Positions 1 through 7,358 of a stretch of 31,855 nt of DNA are shown in pieces (position 1 is the stretch's first letter; each line of letters starts with the position of its first letter). The notes under the pieces were generated by a model. The model was given only the letters and a program-made list of their open reading frames with translations. It was not told the DNA's origin and ran no database searches. Location: contig JBCBGC010000092.1 in NCBI GenBank assembly GCA_038527215.1, forward strand, positions 1 to 31,855, read 5' to 3'. The stretch comes from JAWPMV01 sp038527215 (lineage in GTDB: Bacteria; Bacteroidota; Bacteroidia; J057). A program made the translations under genes and the position numbers.

Positions 1-257
1 GAAAGGCTTTGAGCGTTAGCGAAAAGACTTATCCGGGGTCTCCATGATTACAAAAAAATCGCAGAGACCTCCCACGAATAGGATGTCGGAGTCCTTGACC
101 TGGACAGCTCACCTCCTTGCAGTCAGAGGAGCTTCCAGAGCAGCGGGACTAGACAAGAAGTAAGCATTCGCCTCCAGGAAGAAACATGGCCCTTTCCTAT
201 CCGTCTCAAAAAATTCTTCAAAAAAAATGAGTCATCCCAACATTCGGGATGACTCAT
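1..257. repeat. Interspersed structured repeat, copy A (left part cut off)
   Basis: This stretch matches copy C (27732-27986) along its whole length. The first 48 bases are identical to 27741-27788, and similarity continues to the hairpin at 227-257. The left inverted end is missing because the window begins inside the element. The right inverted end at about 133-144 is degenerate, reading TTCCAGAGCAGC where copies B and C have TTCCGGGGTGAC. The internal stem CTCCGAC/GTCGGAG of copy C also has a mismatch here (CTCCCAC), so this copy looks older. No open reading frame of note lies in it. It sits directly behind the aldehyde dehydrogenase gene and supplies that gene's terminator. Confidence 0.85.
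220..257 (-). terminator. Terminator of the aldehyde dehydrogenase gene, within repeat A
   Basis: A perfect 12-bp stem, ATGAGTCATCCC (227-238) with GGGATGACTCAT (246-257), closes a 7-nt loop. On the minus strand it is followed by a run of T (complement of 220-226). It begins 28 nt after the stop codon of the minus-strand gene that ends at 285, which fits a Rho-independent terminator. The same hairpin ends repeat copy C. Confidence 0.85.
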
Positions 258-284
258 GCTAATCATTATGTAAAGGAATGATGC

Positions 285-1835
285 TTATATATCGAAAGTA
301 ATGCCTTGGGCCAGGGGTAATTCGTCAGACCAGTTGATGGTATTGGTTTGGCGACGCATATAGGCTTTCCAGGCATCAGAGCCAGACTCGCGTCCGCCAC
401 CGGTTTCTTTTTCTCCCCCAAAGGCACCGCCGATTTCCGCACCGGAAGTACCGATGTTGACGTTGGCAATCCCGCAATCAGAGCCGAGCAAACTCAGGAA
501 GCGTTCAGCCTCCTTGATTTTTTCGGTGAAAATAGCAGAGGAAAGACCTTGGGGAACGGCGTTGTTGATGGCGACGGCTTCCTCCAGGCTGTTGTATTTC
601 AGCAGGTAGAGGATAGGGGCGAAGGTTTCCGCCTGTACCGTCTGAAAATCATTTTCTGCTTCGACCAGGCTGGGCACTACATAGGTGCCGGTTTCAAAAC
701 CTTCACCAGAAAGCACTTCTCCGCCAAAAAGCAGGTTCCCTCCTTCGGTCTGAACCTTTTCCAGGGCGGCCTGCATTTGGGTCACGGCCTGGGCATCAAT
801 CAGCGGTCCGATCAGGGTAGACTCATCCAGGGGACTACCAATGCGATTTTGCAGCGAAGCATAGGCGGCCATTAATTTTTCCTTACACGCCTCGTAAATA
901 TCCTCATGAATGATCAGGCGGCGGGTAGAGGTACACCGCTGCCCACAGGTTCCCACCGCACCAAAAACGATGGCAGGAATGGCGAGCTTCAGATCAGCAT
1001 GCTGAGAAACGATGATGGCGTTATTTCCACCTAGTTCCAGAATGCTTTTGCCCAGCCGCTTTCCGACGGTTTCTCCTACGGACTTACCCATACGGGTAGA
1101 GCCAGTAGCTGATACCATGGGGAGACGATGATCCTCGGCCATCATCATGCCGATTTCCCGATCTCCTACCACCAGGTTGAAGATGCCTTCGGGCAGTTCA
1201 TTGGCTTTGATGACTTCAGCCACGATGTTCATACAAGCTACAGCCGTGAGCGGTGTTTTTTCACTCGGCTTCCAGACACTGACGTTTCCACACACGGCGG
1301 CAATCATGGCATTCCAGGCCCATACGGCTACTGGGAAGTTAAAAGCTGAGATGATGCCCACGACGCCCAGGGGGTGCCATTGTTCATACATGCGGTGGTG
1401 CTTACGCTCGGAATGCATGGACAAGCCATAAAGCTGACGGGAGAGCCCTACCGCAAAGTCGCAGATATCGATCATTTCCTGCACTTCTCCCAGGCCTTCC
1501 TGGTAGATTTTGCCCATTTCCAGACTGACCAGCTTGCCGAGATTTTCTTTATGCTTGCGCAAGGCATCACCGATTTGACGGACGATTTCTCCTCGCTTAG
1601 GGGCGGGCATATCTCGCCAGACCAAAAAAGCCTGTTGAGCGGTGTCCATCACCATCTCATACTTCTCTTTGCCAGCGTACTGTACGCTGCCCAGTTCCTG
1701 TCCGTCAATCGGACTTTTGATGATATGATAATCCCGGTCAGAGGCATGCCAGCTTTCTGAACCGGTATGAATTAAGGGGCATCTTTCCTTAATGCCCAGG
1801 CTATCCAATACGATTTTGAGTTCCTCAGGGGCCAT
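285..1835 (-). CDS. amaB: Antiquitin-type aldehyde dehydrogenase (aminoadipate-semialdehyde / piperideine-6-carboxylate dehydrogenase)
   Basis: NAD(P)-dependent aldehyde dehydrogenase of the ALDH7 (antiquitin) group. Characterised members oxidise alpha-aminoadipate semialdehyde, in equilibrium with piperideine-6-carboxylate, to alpha-aminoadipate in lysine breakdown. The 516-residue protein has the general base in ELGGNN (Glu267) and the nucleophile in GQRCTSTRR (Cys301), the usual 34-residue spacing. ELGGNNAII and the GQRCT-RR context are typical of ALDH7. The frame is open up to 1910, but a strong terminator of the upstream gene (1861-1896) lies in that extension. The ATG at 1835 (MAPEELKIVL) is therefore the better start. 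No other lysine-catabolism gene is next to it, so the substrate is assigned from family resemblance. It probably has its own promoter between 1836 and 1861 or is reached by readthrough. Confidence 0.85.
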   Translation of the reverse strand: MAPEELKIVLDSLGIKERCPLIHTGSESWHASDRDYHIIKSPIDGQELGSVQYAGKEKYEMVMDTAQQAFLVWRDMPAPKRGEIVRQIGDALRKHKENLGKLVSLEMGKIYQEGLGEVQEMIDICDFAVGLSRQLYGLSMHSERKHHRMYEQWHPLGVVGIISAFNFPVAVWAWNAMIAAVCGNVSVWKPSEKTPLTAVACMNIVAEVIKANELPEGIFNLVVGDREIGMMMAEDHRLPMVSATGSTRMGKSVGETVGKRLGKSILELGGNNAIIVSQHADLKLAIPAIVFGAVGTCGQRCTSTRRLIIHEDIYEACKEKLMAAYASLQNRIGSPLDESTLIGPLIDAQAVTQMQAALEKVQTEGGNLLFGGEVLSGEGFETGTYVVPSLVEAENDFQTVQAETFAPILYLLKYNSLEEAVAINNAVPQGLSSAIFTEKIKEAERFLSLLGSDCGIANVNIGTSGAEIGGAFGGEKETGGGRESGSDAWKAYMRRQTNTINWSDELPLAQGITFDI

Positions 1836-1860
1836 TGAATAATGAAATTTGTGCGTTTCA

Positions 1861-1896
1861 TAAAAAAGAGCAGGCGGATCAAACTGATCCGCCTGC
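1861..1896 (-). terminator. Rho-independent terminator after the DUF4920 gene
   Basis: A perfect 12-bp stem, GCAGGCGGATCA (1870-1881) with TGATCCGCCTGC (1885-1896), has a 3-nt loop. On the minus strand it is followed by TCTTTTTTA. It lies 43 nt after the stop of the minus-strand lipoprotein gene and just before the start of the aldehyde dehydrogenase. The A tract on the other side makes some activity in the other direction possible. Confidence 0.85.
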
Positions 1897-1938
1897 AAAA
1901 ATGATAACAATTTCTTCGGGAAGAAAAGTTTTAATCAC

Positions 1939-2454
1939 TTATTTTCCTTCTTCCTCGGTGATGATAACGCCAGTGGCTTCAAAGTTGATGGCCAATTCGT
2001 CTTCTTGATATTTTTCTGCTGCTTCAGCTTCGGACATACCTCCGTCTACCGCGTAGTGGCGGAGTTCGTCTACCGGAATGGTGTCATAGAAAGCCTTTCC
2101 TTCAATCACGGCAGTTTTTCCAGGAGAATCTTTCGGGACAAAGAAGGCATAATCCTTGAATTTGATGCGCATGTCTTCGCCATTGGCAAGTTTCATGGTC
2201 ATCCAGCATCCTTTGTTCTGGCAGGTTTCCTCAATTTTTCCTTCGAGTTTGATCTGATCCTGAGGACCCTGCTTCTCCATGATCCCGGACAATTCCTGAA
2301 CGGCGATGGCATCAGCGGCGTCAATTTTTGCTCCGTGGAAGGAGACCTTTTCCGCTACTGGCTCAGCTTCTGTCTGAGCTTCCTGGGTGTTTTCCTGGCA
2401 GGCAAAGAGCAAGCCGCATACCAGCAAAAAGCTTATGGTTTTAATTTTCATCAT
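1939..2454 (-). CDS. DUF4920 family lipoprotein
   Basis: Predicted lipoprotein of 171 residues. The signal peptide ends in the lipobox LFAC (Cys19) and is followed by an acidic, Gln/Glu-rich linker. The rest matches the DUF4920 family as I recognise it: a small beta-rich domain around FHGAKIDAADAI, the CQNKGCWMT motif and a RIKFKDYAFFVPKD segment. Family members are periplasmic or surface lipoproteins without a proven activity. The paired cysteines around KGCW could bind a metal or form a disulfide, which is inference. The longest frame starts at a TTG at 2463. The ATG codons at 2454 and 2451 are more credible, and 2454 is used here. A terminator follows at 1861-1896, so the transcript is probably monocistronic. 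Confidence 0.75.
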   Translation of the reverse strand: MMKIKTISFLLVCGLLFACQENTQEAQTEAEPVAEKVSFHGAKIDAADAIAVQELSGIMEKQGPQDQIKLEGKIEETCQNKGCWMTMKLANGEDMRIKFKDYAFFVPKDSPGKTAVIEGKAFYDTIPVDELRHYAVDGGMSEAEAAEKYQEDELAINFEATGVIITEEEGK

Positions 2455-2561
2455 AATCTTCAAATTAGAGGTGCTAAAACTACGGGATTATGTGAAAATC
2501 AGCAAGTGATTCTCCTCAGTCTCAGGGATTGAGGCAGTATTGGACTGATAGGTCTAATGGC

Positions 2562-3152
2562 TTATTTATGCTGGAAAGGGTAAAAACTCAAGCCAAAATG
2601 CAGGAATTGCTGTTTCTCCCAACTGGCCCCAGCGCTCAATTCATGCTGCCAGACCCACTGATAGCGGAGCAATAACTCTAAAGGATAATTGGAGAAGGTG
2701 TAGCCCAGTCCGAATCCGGCATCTGTCATCAGATGAGATTGGTGGATCACTGAAGGTAATTCAGTGGCGCCCCCTCTACCGACTACGTTTGGATGGTAAA
2801 AGCGATGCATATATCCACCTCCCGCCAATACCGTGGCATGGAATCCTGCCAGCAGGCCATAGCGATAGACCAGATCGGAGCTCAAAAAACTGAGTTGCTG
2901 CATGGTCTGCTGGTAGGAATATCCCAACTGTACGTTGACTTCGATATCCGAGCGGTCGTAGGCTTTGAGCATCCAGGCAGTACCCAGACTGACCCCGGGA
3001 TTGATCGGAGCCTGAAAAACCTGGCCACTGTTAAGGCCTTGGGCGGCCTGAAAGAAGGTGAGGGTAATGGGTTGAGCAGGGCGGAGCTGTCCATAACTAA
3101 GGCCAAAGCTCAAAAGCCCGATGAGAAGGAGAAGGAAGCGTGCCATAATCAT
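2562..3152 (-). CDS. Small exported protein, possible outer-membrane beta-barrel
   Basis: I do not recognise the family. The 196-residue product starts with a clear signal peptide (about residues 1-21, ending LSYGQ). The mature part alternates aromatic, glycine and polar residues in short strands and ends in an aromatic-rich segment (FLHFGLSFYPFQHK). This resembles small outer-membrane beta-barrels of Bacteroidota. No catalytic motif is visible. ATG codons occur at 3152 and 3146. It lies downstream of the FecR-like gene on the same strand, but a promoter-like pair at 3172-3199 suggests separate transcription. It could be the outer-membrane output of the sigma/FecR pair, although it is far too small to be a SusC/TonB-dependent receptor. 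Confidence 0.6.
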   Translation of the reverse strand: MIMARFLLLLIGLLSFGLSYGQLRPAQPITLTFFQAAQGLNSGQVFQAPINPGVSLGTAWMLKAYDRSDIEVNVQLGYSYQQTMQQLSFLSSDLVYRYGLLAGFHATVLAGGGYMHRFYHPNVVGRGGATELPSVIHQSHLMTDAGFGLGYTFSNYPLELLLRYQWVWQHELSAGASWEKQQFLHFGLSFYPFQHK

Positions 3153-3171
3153 GAGGGTTTCCTGAACTTAG

Positions 3172-3199
3172 CAGAAATAATGATAGGGTTTCGGGTCAA
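3172..3199 (-). promoter_or_regulatory. Bacteroidota-type promoter for the small exported protein
   Basis: On the minus strand TTG (complement of 3197-3199) is followed after exactly 17 nt by TATTTCTG (complement of 3172-3179). This is one mismatch from the TAnnTTTG -7 element of Bacteroidota. The -7 element ends 19 nt before the first ATG. Confidence 0.5.
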
Positions 3200-3250
3200 T
3201 CAGCATGAACCTGAATATCTGAGGAGTCAACCGGGAAATGGAGAGAATGA

Positions 3251-4231
3251 TTATGGACAAGCGGGTCCACTCAGCAGGAGGTAATCGCCAGCATCTGTCA
3301 GTTGCAGGTCGCCGCTGTATTGGAGGATGTCATTGACGACAGCAAGCGATTTTTCCTTGAAGGCACCGGTGATTTTGTTGCAGCCTGCCAAAGCTGGATC
3401 TGCCAGACGGACTTCTTTATTCAGAAATCCACTCAGGGCATGGGCTACTTTATCCAGGGAAGTCCCTTCAAAAATTAATTCTGCGTTCTCGCTCCAGGCC
3501 TTAAACTGGTAATCTTCAAAGGTGCTTTCCTCTAAGGCTTTGGCCGTGGCCTCAAAATTCCCTTGTTCTCCCGGGGTAAGAATGAGGGCCTCTTCTCCGT
3601 GGGATAAGGAAACCTTGCCCGTAGCCACCCTCACTTCGATAGAGTGGTCGATAGATTCTTTGACGGAAAAAGAGGTGCCTAACACGGCTACCTGGGTTGC
3701 TCCGGCTTCGATACGGAAGGTTTTTTGGGGATTTTTGACCACTTGGAAAAAGCCTTCTCCTTCCAGTTTGACCGATCGGTCTGAAAGCCATTGAAGCTTA
3801 CTGCCCCGGTTAAGCCAAACGCGGCTGCCATCTGGTAAGCTGAAGTCTGTGGCCTTCTCTAAGGCCAGATATTGATGGGAATTCGAACTTGTAGGGGCAA
3901 AAATGGTGTACAACAACACACTGCTCAGCGCTAGCACGACCACCGCGGCGGCGATCCGTCCCCATTTTGGAAAGGATCGCATGGGTTTTACGGTAGCACT
4001 TTTTTCCTCCGGGCTAATTTGGGCCAGAACCTTATTCCAGGCAGGCGCTACTTTGGGTTGGAAAGTATGGGGATGCTCATGAATGAGATCCCAGGTAGCA
4101 AAAGCTTCTTCAAAAGCAGCTTCGTTTTCCGGGGAGGCATCTACCCATCTGCGGAGATCAGCTTCTTCTTGTGAAGATGTCTCCCCAGCCAGGTATTTGG
4201 CTATCAACTCATCCATGCTTGAATCGCGCAT
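3251..4231 (-). CDS. FecR-like anti-sigma factor
   Basis: Membrane-spanning anti-sigma factor of the Bacteroidota FecR family, 326 residues. Residues 1-80 form the cytoplasmic sigma-binding part (MDELIAKYLAGE..., several acidic helices). A single transmembrane helix lies at about 92-112. The periplasmic FecR domain covers about 120-215, with the typical FSLPDGSRVWLNRGSKLQW and GTSFSVKE motifs. A DUF4974/STN-like domain occupies about 250-322. In known systems the periplasmic part receives a signal from a TonB-dependent receptor and controls release of the cognate ECF sigma factor, here most likely the gene at 4757-5305. A start at Met6 is also possible. No SusC/SusD pair follows, and a terminator at 4299-4335 separates it from the sigma gene. 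Confidence 0.85.
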   Translation of the reverse strand: MRDSSMDELIAKYLAGETSSQEEADLRRWVDASPENEAAFEEAFATWDLIHEHPHTFQPKVAPAWNKVLAQISPEEKSATVKPMRSFPKWGRIAAAVVVLALSSVLLYTIFAPTSSNSHQYLALEKATDFSLPDGSRVWLNRGSKLQWLSDRSVKLEGEGFFQVVKNPQKTFRIEAGATQVAVLGTSFSVKESIDHSIEVRVATGKVSLSHGEEALILTPGEQGNFEATAKALEESTFEDYQFKAWSENAELIFEGTSLDKVAHALSGFLNKEVRLADPALAGCNKITGAFKEKSLAVVNDILQYSGDLQLTDAGDYLLLSGPACP

Positions 4232-4298
4232 TACGGGTAGCTTATCAGGTCAATTTACCAAGGAGACAGTTGAAAAACCAAGCCCCCCTATGCATGGA

Positions 4299-4335
4299 TA
4301 AAAAAAATAAGCAAGACTGAGAGCTCAGCCTTGCT
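4299..4335 (-). terminator. Rho-independent terminator between sigma factor and FecR genes
   Basis: AGCAAG (4310-4315) pairs with CTTGCT (4330-4335), and CTGAG (4317-4321) with CTCAG (4324-4328). The only irregular pair is a G-U wobble in the minus-strand RNA. On the minus strand the stem is followed by TTATTTTTTTTAT. It stands 68 nt before the FecR start, so fecR needs its own promoter or readthrough. Confidence 0.8.
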
Positions 4336-4357
4336 ACTGGAAGGTGGAGGAAAGCTA

Positions 4358-4399
4358 TTATCCTACCATCATGACCATGCTGTCTGGTTTTTCCACCAT
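4358..4399 (-). CDS. Possible 13-residue leader peptide or small ORF before a terminator
   Basis: The short frame ATG...TAA encodes MVEKPDSMVMMVG and ends 22 nt before the terminator stem at 4310-4335. It is the last frame before termination in the long gap between the sigma and anti-sigma genes. No clear ribosome binding site precedes it. An overlapping frame (4369-4434) would encode MRICRFVACIATWWKNQTAWS. Either could be chance, and only conservation would decide. No function is proposed. Confidence 0.2.
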   Translation of the reverse strand: MVEKPDSMVMMVG

Positions 4400-4756
4400 G
4401 TCGCAATACAAGCGACAAACCGACAAATACGCATGGCAGAGGACAGGAGGGAGGTTCTGAAAAGGCGAGCAAGCTTTCCGGATTGAAAGGGCAAAAGACA
4501 TTTGGATTACAAAAAGGCTATGGTGTTTGAAAAGGGTTTCTATTTGTTAACTTTTCTGAAGTAACAACTCTTTGCTTGGAAAAAATATACGTTCGGAGAA
4601 AGCGGTTGGATTTAGGACGTGAATGGAAAAAATGTCCGCATGAGTTGCGGCTTTGGTCAATGTACGGAGTTGACACGACTTAGAACGATAAGTCTAATTG
4701 ACGGACGGGCTTGTAAGTGCCTGAAAAGCAGGATTTTAAAAAATGGAGGTGCGGCC
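4400..4756. other. Long non-coding gap between sigma factor and its terminator
   Basis: No convincing gene is seen in this part of the 525-bp gap. It holds a 6-bp inverted repeat, GACTTA (4677-4682) and TAAGTC (4689-4694), around GAACGA. It also holds a weak hairpin, CCTG/CAGG, just behind the sigma gene stop. The length could accommodate an untranslated region or a small RNA ending at the 4299-4335 terminator. Confidence 0.3.
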
Positions 4757-5305
4757 CTATTTTCTCAAGGGGGCCAGGGCTTTCCGCAGAATTGACAAGG
4801 CTTTCCCCATTTGATTTTCTACGGTTTTGGGCGAAATATCCAAATGATCGGCGATTTCCTGATAGGTCATGCCTTCAAAACGGGAGAGTTCAAACACCTG
4901 TCTGCACTTTGGCGGGAGTTCATCCAGGGCTTCCATGATGCGGCTTTGAATTTCTTCAGGCGTGGGCCCTCCTGCCTCCGCTTTGGTGGCTACTTGATTT
5001 TCCTGATAACCTTGATGGAGATTTTTCTCTCGCTTCTTTTTCTCAATAAGGTTGAAGCAGGCATTCCGGGTAGCGGTCAGCAGATAGGCCTTGAGGGAAG
5101 TAGAAGGTTGAAGGCTGTGCCTTTTTTGCCACAGTTTCACAAAAACCTCCTGCACCACATCTTCTGATTCTTCCTGCTTGCGCAACTTAGAAAAGGCAAA
5201 GCGGCAAAGATCAGAATAATAGTGCTGAAACAAGGCTTCAAGGCCGGTAGCCTGATCCTTTAGCATTGCTTCCCACCATTGTTGTTCTTTGCCTTCGAGG
5301 GACAC
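4757..5305 (-). CDS. ECF RNA polymerase sigma factor (Bacteroidota family)
   Basis: ECF sigma-70 factor of 182 residues. The region 2 helices (LFQHYYSDLCRFAFSKLRKQEESEDVVQEVFVKLWQ) recognise the -10 element and bind core polymerase. Region 4 (ALDELPPKCRQVFELSRFEGMTYQEIADHLDISPKTVENQM) is the helix-turn-helix for the -35 element. A Gln/Pro/Glu-rich linker joins them. The frame begins with GTG at 5305. An ATG at 5266 (MLKDQATGLEALF) is a realistic alternative start that keeps both domains. It is presumably held inactive by the FecR-like protein at 3251-4231. The start region shares a 110-bp divergent interval with the UbiA-family gene. Confidence 0.85.
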   Translation of the reverse strand: MSLEGKEQQWWEAMLKDQATGLEALFQHYYSDLCRFAFSKLRKQEESEDVVQEVFVKLWQKRHSLQPSTSLKAYLLTATRNACFNLIEKKKREKNLHQGYQENQVATKAEAGGPTPEEIQSRIMEALDELPPKCRQVFELSRFEGMTYQEIADHLDISPKTVENQMGKALSILRKALAPLRK

Positions 5306-5370
5306 GGAATCTGGATTGAAACGGGGGAGAAATCGGAGAGATTTCCCTCTATATGCAGATTTACGAAAAA

Positions 5371-5403
5371 TTTGGGAATTGTAAGGGGGCTTTATTTCTT
5401 TTG
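5371..5403 (+). promoter_or_regulatory. Possible promoter of the UbiA-family gene
   Basis: TTTG at 5371-5374 is followed after 21 nt by TTCTTTTG (5396-5403), seven of eight matches to TAnnTTTG. The element ends 12 nt before the ATG at 5416. The T-rich context makes this only suggestive. Confidence 0.35.
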
Positions 5404-5415
5404 CGATAGTTAGGT

Positions 5416-6288
5416 ATGAAGGAAATCATCACGCTTCTCCGTCCCCACCAGTATGTCAAAAACCTCTTTCTCTTCTTCCCTGCATTTTTTGCGTTAAGGA
5501 TCACAGAGATAGATGTTTGGCTTAAACTAGGCTTGGCCTTTGTGGCTTTTTCAGCTATCGCCAGTGCTGTCTATATCCTCAACGATTACCTGGATCGGAA
5601 AGCTGATGCCCAGCATCCGGTCAAAAAACATCGCCCCCTGGCCGCAGGAACCGTGAGTTCCACCACTGCCTTTCTGCTCATGTCCGGGCTGCTGATCTTT
5701 GGGCTCAGCATTTTTGCCTTCCTCAGCAAACAAGCCTTGTATTTGGTGACGGCTTACGTGGCGATGAATATCCTGTACAGCATCAAACTCAAACATATTC
5801 CTATCCTGGACATTTTTATCATTGCCCTGGGATTCGTGATTCGGATCGGCCTGGGCGCGGTATCGGTCGAGCGACAGATTCCGCTTTCAATGTGGATTGT
5901 ATTGATGACCTTTTTGGGCGCTTTGTTCATTGCTTTGGCCAAACGTAGAGACGATGTCCGGTTGGCAGAAGAGGGCCTTCAGGTACGAAAATCTATTTCC
6001 GGTTATAATCTTCCTTTTATCAATGGGGCGATGATGATCATGGCTTCCGTTCTCATCGTGTCCTACATTTCTTATACCATTTCTCCAGAAGTACAGGCCC
6101 GCTTTGGGAGTAAGTACCTCTACATCTCGGTAGGTTTTGTCATCATGGGCCTCTTCCGCTATCTCCAGATCACCTTTGTGGAGGAACGCAGCGGCAGTCC
6201 AACCAAGATTTTGTTGAGCGATGTGTTTTTGCAGCTGACCATCATAGGCTGGCTGGGATTACTGTTCTGGCTCATCTATCTGGCCTAA
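5416..6288 (+). CDS. UbiA-family prenyltransferase, decaprenyl-phosphate phosphoribosyltransferase-like
   Basis: Integral membrane enzyme of the UbiA superfamily, 290 residues with about eight hydrophobic helices. The first aspartate-rich motif is NDYLDRKADAQHP (N56, D57, D60, D64) followed by KKHRPLAAG. This fits the NDxxDxxxDxxHPxKxxRP signature of decaprenyl-phosphate phosphoribosyltransferase (the Rv3806c type). A second charged motif, KRRDDVRL, lies near 175. The archetype moves phosphoribose from PRPP to a polyprenyl phosphate to make a lipid-linked pentose donor. Whether this homologue uses PRPP is inferred from the motif. No partner such as a DprE1/2-like epimerase is next to it. It is transcribed alone, divergently from the sigma factor. 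Confidence 0.75.
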   Translation: MKEIITLLRPHQYVKNLFLFFPAFFALRITEIDVWLKLGLAFVAFSAIASAVYILNDYLDRKADAQHPVKKHRPLAAGTVSSTTAFLLMSGLLIFGLSIFAFLSKQALYLVTAYVAMNILYSIKLKHIPILDIFIIALGFVIRIGLGAVSVERQIPLSMWIVLMTFLGALFIALAKRRDDVRLAEEGLQVRKSISGYNLPFINGAMMIMASVLIVSYISYTISPEVQARFGSKYLYISVGFVIMGLFRYLQITFVEERSGSPTKILLSDVFLQLTIIGWLGLLFWLIYLA

Positions 6289-6427
6289 AATTCTACGGTT
6301 TCCTACTTTTTCTTACATGCTTTCCGGTTCTCGTAGGGGCAGGCTAGCTTTCTTTTGTTTTATATGAAAGGAAGGGGGAAAACTCAACAAATGCCCGCTT
6401 TTGTGGATTTCGCAAGTTTGCCTGCCC

Positions 6428-6445
6428 TAAGGATACGTATCCTTA
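6428..6445. promoter_or_regulatory. 18-bp perfect palindrome, candidate operator
   Basis: TAAGGATACGTATCCTTA reads the same on both strands with no spacer. It lies in the 254-bp gap between the UbiA-family gene and the DUF5694-like gene, 98 bp before the latter's start. A loopless palindrome of this length suits a dimeric regulator better than a terminator. No regulator is adjacent. Confidence 0.4.
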
Positions 6446-6542
6446 ATAAAGATGCTTCTTATGGATTAAAATGCCCGGTGGTATGCAGCATCTGCCTGAA
6501 ATGCCTCGTCATTAATATACCACCCTCACCACGCTGTCACCT

Positions 6543-7352
6543 ATGAAACGATTGTCTACCCTCCTGCTTGGTTTATTCCTATTGGCTGCTAGTCAGTGGG
6601 GCTTCCATCCCCCGCATGCTGCGACCGCTTCACCCGCTAAGGTGAAAATCATGCTGGTAGGAAGCCACAACCTTCCTTATGATATGATGCGCAATCAGCG
6701 CCAAAAGGAGGCGGAGGTGCTGGTGCAGGGCTTGTCTCAATTCCGCCCTCATAAAATCGTGGTAAATGTACCCTTCCGCTCGCCCTGGGAAGAAGCCATG
6801 AATCAGAAATATCAGGCATTCCTGGCAGGCACCCATGCCCTGAACCGTAGTGAAGAAGAGCAGATCGGCTTTCGTCTGGCCAAAAGGATGGGCCTGGAAC
6901 GGCTGGAAGGCATAGATTTATTTGGAGGATTTAACTTGGCGGAGCATCTGCGGGTGCTGGCCGCCTCAGGAGAAACGGTTCAAGCCCAAGAACTCTTGCA
7001 AAAAGGAAGAGGCATAGAGCAAGCCAAGCTCCTGCATGGAAACTCCCACAGCCTGGCTGATTTTTATACCTATCTCAACCAGCCGGAAAACCTGGCCTAT
7101 GAGCATAGTCTGTACATTCGGGAATTGAGCCGCCTCAAAGGGGAAGACCGACAGGGTGGCGCTGATTTGCTGACCAACTGGTATGGCTACCACATGCAGC
7201 TCTTTAGTAACCTTACCCAAATTGCCGATCAGGCCGGGGAGCGGATCATGTTGATCGTCGATTCTAAATATATCCCTATCCTCAAGCAGTTGATTGAAGC
7301 GGATCCCCAACTTACTTACGTCAATCCCTTGCCCTTTTTGCTGGTGAATTAA
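6543..7352 (+). CDS. DUF5694-like exported protein
   Basis: Exported protein of 269 residues with a signal peptide (about 1-28). The mature part begins VKIMLVGSHNLPYD and continues NQRQKEAEVLVQGLSQFRPHKIVV. This matches the pattern of DUF5694 proteins, in which a short strand (KI-LVGT-H) and a QRQ-E--V---L--F-P--I helix-strand unit are typical. The layout is reminiscent of the TraB/GumN group, but canonical metal ligands are not certain here. The usual THF/YHF motif is replaced by SHNLPYD. The function is unknown. The gene stands alone after a 254-bp upstream gap and converges with the CAP-domain gene six bases later. Confidence 0.65.
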   Translation: MKRLSTLLLGLFLLAASQWGFHPPHAATASPAKVKIMLVGSHNLPYDMMRNQRQKEAEVLVQGLSQFRPHKIVVNVPFRSPWEEAMNQKYQAFLAGTHALNRSEEEQIGFRLAKRMGLERLEGIDLFGGFNLAEHLRVLAASGETVQAQELLQKGRGIEQAKLLHGNSHSLADFYTYLNQPENLAYEHSLYIRELSRLKGEDRQGGADLLTNWYGYHMQLFSNLTQIADQAGERIMLIVDSKYIPILKQLIEADPQLTYVNPLPFLLVN

Positions 7353-7358
7353 GACGCC

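Noticed and set aside
1836..1910. 25-residue N-terminal extension of the aldehyde dehydrogenase
   Set aside because: It would run through the terminator hairpin of the upstream gene, and the family N terminus begins after it.
4245..4472. 75-codon minus-strand frame in the sigma/FecR gap
   Set aside because: It runs straight through the terminator stem and its T run, has no domain, and starts from a non-ATG codon.
6355..6546. 63-codon plus-strand frame between the UbiA-family and DUF5694-like genes
   Set aside because: It has no signal or domain, contains the 18-bp palindrome and overlaps the start of the next gene; probably chance.
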